Below are positions 9,060-20,217 of a stretch of DNA of 64,000 nucleotides, in pieces. The number at the start of each line of letters is the position of its first letter. The stretch's first letter is position 1. Where the stretch lies: the NCBI GenBank assembly GCA_025024175.1, contig QCXZ01000064.1, positions 21,262,286 to 21,326,285 on the forward strand. The letters are read 5' to 3'. The translations under genes and the position numbers were made by a program. Origin of the DNA: Rhyzopertha dominica. Lineage: Eukaryota; Arthropoda; Insecta; Coleoptera; Bostrichidae. The notes below the pieces were generated by a model, which saw only the letters and a list, made by a program, of their open reading frames with translations, searched no databases and was not told the DNA's origin.

Positions 9060-12000
9060 GAAAATGAACAGTCATACGGGGTGAATCCTCGAGAACATAC
9101 CGCAAGGCATTACATAGTGGGAAAGAACTTTTTGGCAAAATCCAAAAACACGTCAAGTTTGTCAGGGGGAAACATTTTGATGTTTGTATAGTTAAACATT
9201 CGACCCCCTAAGTAGGGGTGTCATCCCACACACTTTTCAAATGGAAAGGGGGGTCAAGTGATACTTCTTTATAACCATTTTTGTGTGTGCTTTTATTGCA
9301 AATAAACTACCTACCTTTATAATTTTAGCCTTATGGGAAAATGACGAAAACGGTATCCAGAGAATTCAGGTTTACAATGGTAGAAACCCAGCAGAGCAAT
9401 ATTCCAAATACTTACCCAATGGAAATACAGAATAGGACAATTACCGTGGCATACCCCTGAGTAACGGTCATTCCTTGGTCAGTTTTCTAACTGAAGGAGC
9501 GACATCCCTGAGGGGCGTGTCACTTAACCGAATATCATACTAAACTCATAAATTAAGAATTTTTTTTAATTTTGCATTTCTATGTTTAGATAAGGTTATT
9601 TCAAGTGACGTCGCACGTAATCTTGAAAAAGATCTGAGGTAAGCAAACCAGCGCCGGTGGCAGCTATATAGTGTGCTGAGACGTATTTTTAATTCAGTGT
9701 AGATTCTAGTTGATTCCACCAGATGTAGAAAAAACAATAGCGTGTCCCTTCAATAAAATTTATTTGCCACCTCTATGCGGTTACCACCAGTAGTACACTA
9801 ATTTTCTGCATATAACAAAAACAATATAAGATCAGCATAATAATTATAACTAAGAGATTTCCTACCTGCACCAGGCCGCTAATGTCTTCAAAATCCAAAC
9901 TAATTTTGATACACTAAATAATACCTAAAAGGCTGCAGAAGGTTGTACTTCTCGCACGGTGGACAACGCGAATCTGGCCATTTTACAGCAAGAAACACCA
10001 AACAAAAACCTTACCCAAAAAGATACACAAAAAGAGCGGTTCAGCTCAATAGAAATAGAGAATAATATGTAAAGCTTCGATAGATGAACTAGACTAGCTT
10101 TCTGGTGTTTTTAATAAAAATATTTTATTCCTTTGGCATTGTTTATTTTCACCGCACATTAAACGTTTGGTTTGGAACATCTTAACAACTAGTTTGAAAA
10201 ATACTCTAAAAATGCGAATACCGACAAGCTTACATGGATTGAAAATCCATTCAATACCGGTGCTCCACTCGAATTTGAGTTGAGTTCAGCAAAAGATGAA
10301 TGTGCTCTCTTAAGCAAAGATGGATTTTCGGCGGTTGTGTTTATAAAGAGCAAGTATAGATCGCAAATAAATGTAATAATAATATTTTTTGTGTGTTTTA
10401 TTAAGTTAATGCTAGTGACTAAGTCTGTTTCTATTTTAAACTTAGGTTAGCGAGCTGTAGAAAACCTTTAAATTTTTCACGGGCGCCGCGACCCAAAAAA
10501 GTTTGGGATTATCTGAATTAGACCATGTACATTATGTACCAAAGAATTCCACGTGATCAAATGTGACCAATAGGTTTTTTACCTCAAGAACAGCTGGCCG
10601 ACGCCATATTGTTTTGACTGGTGGAACTGCCTAACTACCGTTTACAAAAGCCATCATCAAGCATATTTAAATACACAAATCGAATAGTTCAATAACAATC
10701 GTTAGTTTCCAATTTTTCAAATGTTCCGCGCGACAAACCCCATTACGCGCATGTCAGAACGCAGGTTTGCCAACGTAGACAGATAAAATCTCTGTAAAGA
10801 ATTGCATTTTTTAAATGTAGTTTTTCTAGATCACGTGCAAGGTGAAAATGCAAGCGAACTTTACATTAATTTTAATCAAAAATCAGTAATCAATCCTGAA
10901 GAAGTAGATAACTATATTTAAGAAATCAGAGGATATTATACTTAATATCCAACTGGAAAGCACCTGTTTGAGCGAACGAGTTCAGATTGTTGATGGTCGC
11001 CGATAGGTGGCGCTCCATCACTAAAAAAAATTTCTTAATTACTAGCTTTTTGTTTGGTTTTGGTAGGTATATATAAAACACACTGGAATCAGGATACGGG
11101 ACATCCAATTTGCAAGCGTCCCTAGTTATGTGAGGAATTTCCAGGTTCTTGAACATTCTTAAGAACAAGCTCCACGACGACGTTTTTCAAATGTTTCGCG
11201 CGTCAATAACATTCCGTGGATGTCAGAACGCAAGTTTGCCACTAGATGGCGATGGTACCGTGAGTTCTTTGCGATGTTGTCATGGCATTTTATTATTGTT
11301 AAATTACTTTATACATAATGCAGGCATTTGTTTAATATATGACTTCTCTTCAAATTATAACATGCTTGCCATATAGGTATTATTTCAGTATATATTTAAA
11401 TACAAATTATTTAGTTGTCCAGTCACGTTTTCTGTGTATTGTATTCCCCACATCATTTTCCTTAAGGTTGGGGTATCGCCGTAAGCTAATACATGGGCGA
11501 CATACACCGCTACAAAACGGGAAATGTAAAAAATTACTCACTCTATTAGAAATACGAAGTGATCCTTAACAATAAAAAGAATTGATGCTTCGCGTGTGCT
11601 ATTTGTTAAGTTCATAATTGCTATATATTTAATATAGTAACAGCGTAAATATTGCGTAAAATTTTACCTATGGCGGGAACACTTGCTTGTCGATTACTTT
11701 GAATTCTGATGTACTATTCAAAAGAAGTTTTAGCATACGAAAATGCCCAATTCCTTACCTTTATATTGGTTCCTATTTCGTTACAGACTATACGGTATTT
11801 TTTTTAGATTTCCCGTTTTGAAGGAAGTCATTTATCACCAAATCGGCAACGTCAATAAGGTCGATATTCGCTACGAATTTAAGATGGAAATTGGCAGATC
11901 ACAATAAAATCGCGTCTTCGCTAAAGCGGTATAGTTCAGACGTANTCCAGTAAAACATTGATAGATGGTGGTGTAAGAGATTAGGTTGTTGCATGTGCTA

Positions 12001-12370
12001 AGGAGGGAAGAGTGCCGTACGACCTTTGACCCTTGACTATTAAATATAAATTCAGGTTCAGGTGAACAGTAACAGTAATCGTTTATGTATTATGTATGTA
12101 CTATTTTAATCTGTTGGGCCCTATAGGTACTTTAAACATGTAATTAAAAATGGTAAAGTTAAAGGCAGGAATGTATTTGTTTTCATATTTTTAATTTCTG
12201 CAAATTGTTACCCCGCTTTTGGCGTGTGAGAAGATTCTGTACATCTGTAGCATCGAATTTGCGTTCCAAAATGCACGGAACATTAACCAAGGTCAAGACG
12301 CTGAGCGTCTGCATGCCACTAATAACTTAGATTAGTAGGTACAGGGGTGTAGTGTTGCAGTAAAATCAAC
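9060..12370. other. Intergenic, no gene recognised
   Basis: Only scattered short frames occur, none with recognisable motifs. A ~65-bp motif is present twice in direct orientation, at about 10712-10784 and 11183-11252 (CAAATGTTYCGCGCG ... ATGTCAGAACGCARGTTTGCCA). One undetermined base lies at 11945. The right part (12240-12370) precedes a copy of dispersed repeat R. Confidence 0.4.
10712..11252 (+). repeat. Pair of ~65-bp direct repeats
   Basis: Copies at about 10712-10784 and 11183-11252 share CAAATGTTYCGCGCG and ATGTCAGAACGCARGTTTGCCA, with about 470 bp between them. Origin unknown. Confidence 0.6.
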
Positions 12371-12840
12371 TTGAAATTTGGCATAGGTACATATAAATCT
12401 CAACTAGGTTCCCAAAGCGACCTATTGTTTTTGGGATAAGTAGTAATAGTAGTAATAACTACCCTTTTTGCAAATTTTTCTCTTTTTTAGTATCAATGTA
12501 ATTAGTAGTATTATTGCGAGTATTATGCGCCCCTATAAATTTTCGGTGCAGCAAACGGTTTAGAAGATATTAGCAAGAAACCGTCACTGAAAAAAAAACC
12601 GGTTTTTCCTAAATATCTCCGAAAATACTTAATATATTCAAAAAGTGTAAATACCAACAGATAGGAAATAGATTTCTCACAAAAAGTGTTTTAAAAATAT
12701 TTTCCAAATATTGATATTTACGAAATATTTCCAAAAAACTGGATTTTGGATCCTGTCCACAAAATTTTAATCTATTTAAATATAAATAACATAAATATAT
12801 TGTAAATAAAATAAAATGGCAATTATTTACTATAGCGTTC
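12371..12840 (+). repeat. Dispersed repeat R, partial copy
   Basis: Matches the R copies near 26.4 and 41.1 kb, for example AACTTGAAATTTGGCATA, ACCCTTTTTGCAAATTTTT, ATAAATTTTCGGTGCAGCAAA, and TAAATATCTCCGAAAATACTTAATATATT. It lacks the outer (left) third of the repeat. It faces the inverted copy at 13755-14467. Confidence 0.8.
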
Positions 12841-13130
12841 CATGACATATCGAGCTCAAATTGTGCATACCGCTAGAAAATGGCCTCCTGAACACGAATG
12901 TAAAATCCGTTTCTTGCGGTTGCGCCTAGTTTAAAAAAAAATGTTTCAGTTTGGAATTACTTTACGACGCGGAGTGTTCTCTCTTTATGTCGCGCGGTGT
13001 CGCATGCTTCTTAACGTCCGGTAGTCATACGCGAGGGGTTTCCAAACAGATTTGGGAGTTGCTTTTTTGCCACGCGATTTTTGAGGCGTTTAGGCCCTCT
13101 TTTTTTTGTAAAGTCACTAGATAGATTAAG

Positions 13131-13311
13131 NGCCCGNTGCCCAAAGCGTGGTTAACCAGACCTCCTGGTTAACACGCGGTTAACCAGCCGTTGCCAATAG
13201 GCAGCACCAATGAAGAACGCTTAAAAAGAACCGTTTCCATGACAATTGCCCGTTGACCGCGTGTTAACCGGGGGGTCTGGTTAACCACTCTTTGTGCAAC
13301 GGGGCCTAAGT
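13131..13311. mobile_element. MITE, ~180 bp
   Basis: The ends are inverted copies of GGCCCGTTGCMCAAAG..TGGTTAACCAGACC (left end at about 13131 with two undetermined bases, right end at about 13311). The interior has further inverted GGTTAACACGCGGT blocks. The flanks share TAAG/TTAAG-like sequence, so the target duplication is uncertain. No coding capacity. Confidence 0.7.
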
Positions 13312-13470
13312 ACCGCAATTCATTGTCCATATTTTTGCATTAAAATGGCGGATGGAACCAAAACCATAGAAACCAAATAGGTTTGATCCCGTCTTCTACA
13401 TAAATATTTAAATTTACCGCTGCTATTTTGCACTAAAATGGCGGATAACTACGGTACTTTATACGTATTC

Positions 13471-13612
13471 CTCAACGTCCGTTCGTCCTACGCGAGTACG
13501 TTTTCAAGCAGATTTGGGGGTTGTTTTTTTACCGCGCTATTTATGAGAAAAATCGCACGGTAAAAAATAACCCCCAAATCTGCTTGAAACGCGCTCGCGT
13601 AGGACAAACGGA
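13471..13612. repeat. Near-perfect hairpin, ~65-bp arms
   Basis: ACGTCCGTTCGTCCTACGCG at the left is mirrored by CGCGTAGGACAAACGGAC at the right. The inner block CAAGCAGATTTGGGGGTTRTTTTTTACCG is also present in both orientations around a loop near 13541-13552. It forms the innermost part of the larger foldback. Confidence 0.8.
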
Positions 13613-13754
13613 CCCTCAGGAGCATGTGACACTGCGTGGCATAAGGAAGAACACTCCGCGTCGTAAAGTCCAAATTGTAACTTTAATTTTTCGAAAACTA
13701 GGCGCGACCGCAAGAAACTGATTTCATATTCGTGTTCAGGAGGACGCTTTCTAG

Positions 13755-14467
13755 GGGTATTATACGATTAATAATGAGGTTTTGAACATTTTTTGTCTCC
13801 ACACATTTTTTAAGCAACAAACGGTTCCCGTATTATTAGCAATAATCCGTAAAATTTTAATTTTTTTTGTAAATGACTCGAAAATTATTAAATTAACAAA
13901 AAAAATTGCAAGAGTGCTTTTCGATCTGAAATTTGATTTTCTATAATTATGAAATAGCAAAATTTTTTCGTATGAACAGGGTCCAAAATCCAGTTTCTTG
14001 GAAATATTTCGAAAAACGTCAATCTTTTGGAAACAGTTTTTAAAACACTTTTTGTACGAAATGTTTTTTCCTATCTGTGGTGGCATTTTCACTTTTTGAA
14101 TATATTGAGTATTTTCGTAGATATTTAGGAAAAACCGTTTTCTTTGTGACGGTTTTTTGCTAATATCTTCTAAACCGTTTGCTGCATAGAAAATTTATAG
14201 GGACGAATAATACTCGCAATTGTACTACTAATTACATACTAGAAGGACAAAAATTAAAATTTGCAAGAAAGATAGTTACCCCCCCCAATTTCACCCCCTT
14301 CCCTATACGCTTACTTATCCCAAAAACAATAGGTCGCTTTGAGTAGTTGAGATTTATATGTATGCCAAATTTCAAATTCATATGTTAAGTCTTTATCGCG
14401 TCCACGCACAGACCGCCAGATCCACAGACAATAAATTTTTTGCTCAAATTTTGGTTTTGGGCGTTTT
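13755..14467 (-). repeat. Dispersed repeat R, inverted copy split by piggyBac
   Basis: Reverse-complement match to the R copies at 26.4 and 41.1 kb, covering ATTAATAATGAGGTTTTGA (inner end) to the GCAAATTTTG/TTTTGGGCG region. The copy is interrupted at TTAA by the piggyBac element. It resumes at 16995 with TTAAAGCGATTGAGCAAAT, matching the ATTTGCTCAATCGCTTTAA part of other R copies. The insertion is therefore younger than this R copy. Confidence 0.85.
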
Positions 14468-14487
14468 TTAACCCTTTCAGACCCGAC

Positions 14488-14503
14488 GTCCATTACAATG
14501 GAC
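14488..14503. promoter_or_regulatory. piggyBac internal palindrome, copy 1
   Basis: GTCCATTACAATGGAC, a near-perfect 16-bp palindrome just inside the left end. Similar copies lie at 14841 and 16846. Possibly a subterminal transposase-binding site (inference). Confidence 0.6.
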
Positions 14504-14660
14504 ACTGAACTTAGAGGGTTCTGTAAAATTAATCTTAACATCTATTACAGTTTTCTAGTTGACCTTGTGTTAAAGAAACCTGTATTATCATAAATACATG
14601 CAGACAGCGCTTGCTGTTCATACTGTCATCAAAAAAATCTGCTTATATGACAGGCGTACA

Positions 14661-16762
14661 ATGGCGGGAGTAGCAAGTTCTTGCAAACGTAAGTAAAATC
14701 CATTTTATTTTTAATATCGGGAACTCGCATTGCAAAAAATTTGTATTTGATAGTATAATAAAGGTTGAATGTAGTTATTATTGGCATTTTAGTAGCTCGT
14801 AAACGTCAAATGTCACTCAAAACACAGTATTTATATCACTGTCCATTATAGTGGACACTGGGACTAAGTTAAGTTTTTCTTAGGGCTCTACAATCCAGAT
14901 AATCCCCTTGATGCCGAAATTCTGCTTTCATTCTTGGATGATGAATCCCTTGACAAAGAATGTGAGAGAGTTTTAGAGAGAATAAACAATTTCTCGGATC
15001 TTGAAGATGACAGCGGTGATGACGAGATCGTCGATATAAGAAATAGTGCAAAGTCTGCGCCAAGAACAATTGAAGTTCAAGCAGAAATTGCAAATCTAAA
15101 TGAGGATCAACCTGAAGAAGAACTTCAAGGTGCGGAAGAATTTGCAGATACGGTTGTGCATGAAAATGAAGAAGAGGCTCACTTTAGGGAAGATAGATGC
15201 ACAAAAAAAGCAGATATAAAATGGACAAAAAATAAATTTTCAAAAATCTCTTTTGAGAGTGAAACTCCAGATGAACAAAAGGAAGGAGACGCTGTTGTGA
15301 TGGATCCAATAAATTATTTCTACAGATATATTCCTGAAGATATCTTTCGAAAAGTAGCGGAAATGACGAATATCTATGCTTTGCAGCAAGGAAATAATTT
15401 CAAACCCTGCAATTTTGAAGAGATAAAAAATTTATTTGGTCTGCATATAATGATGTCTTGTTTGGGATTCCCCCGCGTCAGAATGTATTGGGAAAAGTCC
15501 TTGAATATGACCTTATTTACTGAGACAATGAGTAGAGACCGATTTTTTCAATTACGCACCAATCTGCACATTGTGAATAATTTGGAAAAGCCTGAAAACA
15601 ATACTGACAGATTATATAAAATTAGGCCATTTTTTGACAGCATAAGAAAACGATGCCATGAACTTGTTATGGAGAAAAATGTATGTGTTGACGAACAAAT
15701 GGTGCCGTTTACAGGGCATCTTTCTATTATACAGTATGTCAAGGGTAAACCATGTCCATGGGGAGTGAAAATTTTTGTCATTTGCGGAAAAAGTGGGATG
15801 GCGTACGACTTCCTCATATACCAAGGTGCTACAACGGAACTTGATAAACACATGGTTACAAAATTCGGCTTAGGAGCTGCTGTTGTTCTCAAATTGGCAG
15901 AAAATGTTCCTGCAGGTCATTATCTATACTTTGATAATTATTTTTCGACCTATAACTTGTTTGAGGCGCTACAACAAAAAAAGATTCATGCAGCTGGAAC
16001 AGTGCGGGTAAACAGATTTAACAATCCACCTTTGCTACCTGATAAAAATGCACTAAAACGAAATAGAGGATTCAGCGAAGAAGTCGTCAATGCAGATAAC
16101 TCCATTGTACTTTGCAAGTGGGTGGATAATCGCACAGTAACTCTGGCTTCAAATTTTGTAGGAATTGGCGAAGAAGATACCGCTAGACGATGGGATAAAA
16201 CTAGAAAAGAATATATTGAAATCAAACGTCCAGAAGTTGTAAAATTATATAATCAATGTATGGGAGGAGTCGACTCTCTCGACCAACTTGTAGGGCATTA
16301 TCGCATTTTTATAAAATCCAAAAAATGGACGTTGCGAATGATATTTCACGCTGTAGATTTGGCTTGTACCAACAGTTGGTTGGAATACAAGAAAGATGCT
16401 GAAAATGCAAAAATTAATAAAAAAACGTACTCGACTCCTTACATTTCAAAATTCATATTGCTGAATCTCTTATAAAAGTAGGAAAGCCTTGTAATTTGAA
16501 ACGAAAAGCTGGACGGCCTAGTAAAGAAAACCTCTGTGATTCTCCTCAATCTTCCAAAAGAAAATCTGGTGAATGCATGCCATTACGGGAACTCCAGCTA
16601 GACATGTTTGATCATATGCCTGAATACGATGAAATGAAAGAAGCTACTAGATGCAAAAAATTAAAATGTACTGGTAAAACCCACGTCTACTGCATCAAGT
16701 GTAAAGTTCATCTTTGTTTTGTTAAAAATCGAAATTGTTTCAAAGAATTTCATGCCAAATAA
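14661..16762 (+). CDS. piggyBac transposase (DDE_Tnp_1_7), two exons, one frameshift near the C-terminus
   Basis: Cut-and-paste transposase that excises at TTAA without leaving a footprint. A short exon 1 (ATG 14661-14688, MAGVASSCK) joins exon 2 (from 14884, GLYNPDNPLDAEILLSF) through GTAAGT..TTCTTAG. The splice keeps the frame and gives the usual acidic N-terminus. The catalytic domain has VCVDEQMVPFTGH (first Asp), GHYLYFDNYFSTYNLF (second Asp) and CMGGVDSLDQLVGHYR (third Asp region), so the DDD triad is intact. At about 16448-16460 a frameshift ends the main frame at 16475. The next frame continues with a basic stretch (KRKAGRPSKE) and a Cys-rich C-terminal finger, RCKKLKCTGKTHVYCIKC (about 16649-16762), the family's end-binding domain. 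One indel is the only clear lesion. Confidence 0.92.
14841..14856. promoter_or_regulatory. piggyBac internal palindrome, copy 2
   Basis: GTCCATTATAGTGGAC, inside the transposase intron 26 bp before the acceptor AG. Confidence 0.55.
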
Positions 16763-16845
16763 TATTTTTTGATCATTTTTCTATTTTTATTGTTAGGCAC
16801 ATAATTAGTTAAATTTGTATCTTTCTACAACATTTGTGACCCATT

Positions 16846-16861
16846 GTCCATTGTAATGGAC
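16846..16861. promoter_or_regulatory. piggyBac internal palindrome, copy 3
   Basis: GTCCATTGTAATGGAC, 119 bp inside the outer edge of the right terminal repeat and the exact reverse complement of copy 1. Confidence 0.6.
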
Positions 16862-17045
16862 ATTTTCATAATTTTTGAAAAAAATAAAAAAAACCAAAAA
16901 TTTTCTTGTTTTTGCTATTAATTGATCATATAAAAATAAAACAACCATAAAAAAAATTTTTGGAGATTTTAAAATTAATTCGGGTCTGAAAGGGTTAAAG
17001 CGATTGAGCAAATGAAATTTTTTTGAATATTGTTTTTTGTTTCTT

Positions 17046-18500
17046 CTCCGAAGCGATTCATCGCGATTTTAATTGACTTTCATTTACAAATACAACACAT
17101 CGTTGTTCTGACTGTTATTAAATCATGGCTGTAGATTTTTCATTATTTTGCTGTTGATCCCAGTCGAAACATCGAAGCCTGTTCAGTAAAATTCATTTTT
17201 ATCAAAAACTGTACATTTTTCAGTAGTACTTAGGGCGCTGATAACCCTCCAGCAAATAGATTTTTAACTGCACTTATAATTTTCAAAATATCGCCATCTG
17301 AACTTTTGCCGCGCATTAGCATCCAAAAAACGACACCTTTGTATGGAGGCTAGCGTATACGTCACTTGCGCAGCGGGCCACAGAATTCCTGTACTTTGAG
17401 CACTTTATATAAGGTAATTTATTATTACAGTAACTGCGCGACATACCGATCAGGTAAATTAAGCTCAAATATTCTACTGAGCGACTGATCGACAGATATT
17501 TGATAACAATTACGTGTATTTTAAATAAATCACATTCAATTGAAATCTGCTTGCAGGTGTTGATGAGATGTTGAGCTACACAGGTATTACCAAGTTCTTG
17601 ATAAATTGAAAATTTGTGAACAGGCCTATTATATCACGTCGTCAAGGGGTATATTCACAGGTAATATATCCCCTAGTGCATCAATTTTTTTTGGAAAAAT
17701 TCGAATAAGCCAGTTTCAGTGGTATTTGTTTAACAATTAAATAGAATGAGCTCTAGTTGTTTTATAAATCTAAGTCGAAGACAAGGATTTTGCAACTAGC
17801 AGAATGCTATTGTTAAACAAATGGTTTAGAAACGAGTTTCTTTTCGATTTTTTTCATAGATATGTAGACATGTAGTAAGATTATTTCCTAAGTTACTATA
17901 CATAGAAACCATAGAACGAATTTTTGTCACTGATTGGTAAAAATTGACAGGAAGGAAATAATCGAAATTATACGAGGTACCTCTACTAAATTGAAAGTTC
18001 TGATTGGTAGAAAATAACACGAAAAATATAATTCGTATTAAAAGTCCTAAAACGCATCCTTTTTAGATTAAAAATGCCTATTAAAGATTTAAAGTTCATA
18101 TAGGTACGTACTCCTGATAATACTGATGCACTTCCTAGACTTCCTACGTATATTACGCAGTATCCGGACGCGCGCTGAGGCCGCTCAGGTACGAGCGACA
18201 CGCAAGCAATTTTGGCTAACCCTATTATCGTTGTCGCGGTTAGTTTTTTATATGTATGTGAATAATATTCAGACGTGATTCAGACCACGCTATTATTATG
18301 CATCCATGGTTACAGGAATCTGTAATCCGGACTATTCGATTTTAACATAGACATTTTACTACGCTTGTATATGCATCTATAATCCGCTAGGTACCGCCAT
18401 CGTACAGCTCGCATGAGCGAAATGGGAGATGTGAAACTTCTTTCTCTAGGATCCCAGCCTTAATTACATCTAACATATCCATAACAAAGAGGCAACACTG
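17046..18500. other. Intergenic, no gene recognised
   Basis: The end of the R repeat fades at about 17045. The rest has no supported frame or terminal repeats. The tract ends in the presumed upstream region of the Merlin gene. Confidence 0.4.
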
Positions 18501-18513
18501 ATGGATAATTTTG

Positions 18514-18520
18514 TATATAA
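18514..18520 (+). promoter_or_regulatory. Possible TATA box of the Merlin transposase gene
   Basis: TATATAA lies 76 bp before ATG 18596, leaving room for a start site near 18545. This favours 18596 over the upstream in-frame ATG at 18530 as the start codon. Confidence 0.4.
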
Positions 18521-18595
18521 GCGAAAGCATTGGAATCCGTCTTTCCCTTCTTGCGAAGACCGACTTTTGTGTACTGTGTTGACTCGTTGACTAAA

Positions 18596-19552
18596 ATGAT
18601 GATTGAAGAGCCGGAGGACTTTTTGGCGGGCGACGTGCACGAATTTGAGGCAGGACCTTATTTAGGTACTTGCAGGAATGCTGCAGGTAGGGATTTGGCT
18701 GACCAAAAGGCATTACGGCTCTTTGAATATGTAGGTGTAATTCCTAGCAGACAGGCTGTCATGGCTTGTCCAAGTTGCGGGCTGCCGTTGCGTGCGGAGA
18801 CAGATGGAAGCAGGAAACTGGGCTTCAGATTTCGTTGTCGTAACAGACATGCATTTAGTCCTACGAGAGGTACAATTTTGGAACGCGTGAGGTTGCACGG
18901 GGAGATTGGGGCACATGTTTTTTTGAAGCTAGCAATTCTATGGTTTAGGGGACGCACCATTGCAAATGCTATGGAATTGACAAAAGTAGGTGCTGAAACG
19001 GCGGTGGCTTGGTATTCTTATTACAGGGATGTAGCTGACAAGGTTGCACTGCATGAAATTCCTGGAGTAGGCTGGGACGACAACATTATAGAAGTTTATG
19101 AAACGCATCTTTTCAAAAGCAAATACAATGTAGGCCGGCGAACCATGTGGAAAGGTGTATGGGTGTTTGGAGGTATAAGTCGTACCTCCAAAATGGTATT
19201 TGGAGAGATCGTGGCAGATAGGACAAGGGATACCCTTCTTGAAGTCATGCAGCGACGCATTCATGGGCACGCGTTTATTATGTCGGATGACTGGAGGGCA
19301 TACAGGGGATGCGGGCGAATCTTCAGTGGGCATGGTGTGCTTACCCACAACCGCAATTTTATGCATCCTCCGGCCGGCGAAGACTTCATATGGGTCCCAG
19401 CAGGGCGGTTTTCGCCCGAATGTTTAGATAAGAAGTATGTAGGACCGTATCTTGAAGGCCGGGAGCCAATACGATATCATACACAAAATATCGAGAGAGC
19501 GTGGCGTAACTTGAAGCAAATTTTGAGATCCTGCAACAGTATTCAGAAATAA
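18596..19552 (+). pseudogene. Merlin (ISXO2/IS1595-like) transposase, C-terminally replaced, catalytic Asp lost
   Basis: Merlin is the eukaryotic relative of IS1595/IS1016 transposases. An N-terminal zinc ribbon is clear (CPSCGLPLRAE ... FRCRNRHAFSPTRGTILE, about 18758-18885). The ISXO2 nuclease core follows: IIEVYETHLFKSKYNVGRR, WVFGGISR, AFIMSDDWRAYRG (second Asp) and HTQNIERAWRNLK (N..E). At 19097-19099 the residue expected to be the first catalytic Asp (EVDE in the family) is Tyr (TAT, one change from GAT). The frame runs into unrelated sequence at about 19546 and stops at 19550. A second fragment at 59.5 kb shows the missing C-terminus. An in-frame ATG at 18530 is possible, but 18596 fits the TATA box better. 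Confidence 0.88.
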
Positions 19553-19558
19553 GAATTT

Positions 19559-20106
19559 GAATTCCGCTGAGCTCCACAACTTTAGATTGAGATCTTTAAT
19601 ATTTTACGTTGACCTTGCAAGACAAATTATAAGCCACTTCAATTTTAGTAATCCAGTATTAGCGTTTGTTGGTAACTTTGCTCCAAAGGTAGCGTTCTCT
19701 GGTTATGCCGATTCCATTGTCACTGAAACTTTATATTTTTTCTTTATCTCGTTGAACGTGTAGAAAAATTAAATACCGAATGGCGTTTATTGTCGGATGT
19801 TTCAGAATCGAAGAAATACAAAGAAGAAAGTGTAGGGGACTTTTGGACTCTAGTATTTAAAACTAAAAATGATATGGATTGCGAAATATTTCCACACTTA
19901 AATAAATTTGTCAAAGTTTTATTTTCTTTAGCATATTCATCTGCACTGCAAAGCGAGTACTCTCAATTAAATCTGCTACGGGAATTGCGAAACAGGCTTA
20001 ATATTGATACTTGTAACAGTATTTTGCATGGCAAACAAATGTTAAAGTCTNATACGTGTTATTCATGGACGCCAAGCACTTCTTTGTTGCAGAAGAATGG
20101 CTTTTA
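19559..20106 (+). pseudogene. hAT transposase C-terminal fragment
   Basis: Two frames carry the end of a hAT-type transposase: LHNFRLRSLIFYVDLARQI (about 19573-19629), then EKLNTEWRLLSD ... IFPHLNKFVKVLFSLAYSS with SQLNLLRELRNRLNIDT and ILHGKQMLKS. The last part is the hAT-C dimerisation region, normally SSA.AERVFSQ.NLIKTK.RNRL. A frameshift near 19763 separates the pieces, and the ERxFS core is altered (SALQSEYSQ). It abuts the truncated Merlin gene and has undetermined bases at 20051 and 20119. Confidence 0.7.
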
Positions 20107-20217
20107 AAAATAGGTACANATTGTGACTGTGATAAGACTGATTTTTCTTTTCCTATTTATGCACATAGTTATAAAATCCTCTGATTAAACTTATTTTGTT
20201 ATTTTTTAATATATTTT

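Larger units (their letters stand above)
12876..13753. repeat. Foldback region with inverted arms
   Basis: The arm at about 12876-13090 (CCTCCTGAACACGAATGTAAA ... TTTACGACGCGGAGTGTTCT ... ACGCGAG ... CAGATTTGGG) recurs inverted at about 13560-13753. Together with the opposed R copies on either side, the locus is a large imperfect palindrome. Its centre holds a MITE (13131-13311) and a short segment with two copies of TTTTGCAYTAAAATGGCGGAT (near 13334 and 13427). Confidence 0.7.
14472..16994. mobile_element. piggyBac transposon, complete ends
   Basis: A 2,523-bp element with 15-bp terminal inverted repeats CCCTTTCAGACCCGA (14472-14486; inverse at 16980-16994). It is flanked by TTAA on both sides (14468-14471 and 16995-16998), the diagnostic piggyBac target duplication. 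It sits inside an older R repeat. It encodes one spliced transposase gene with a late frameshift and carries three copies of a 16-bp palindrome. Confidence 0.96.

Noticed and set aside
10240..10310. Possible tRNA gene
   Set aside because: No cloverleaf could be formed; the A- and B-box-like bases are not correctly placed.
15548..15892. Minus-strand frame of 114 codons inside the piggyBac gene
   Set aside because: It is the antisense shadow of the well-supported transposase and has no motif.
18938..19366. Minus-strand frame of 142 codons inside the Merlin gene
   Set aside because: Antisense shadow of the transposase. Its Cys/His content comes from the complementary codons.
18596..19552. Bacterial contamination, because the protein resembles IS1595/ISXO2 insertion-sequence transposases
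   Set aside because: Merlin transposons are the known eukaryotic branch of this family. A second copy lies at 59.5 kb among insect elements, and a TATA box and AT-rich eukaryotic context surround the gene.
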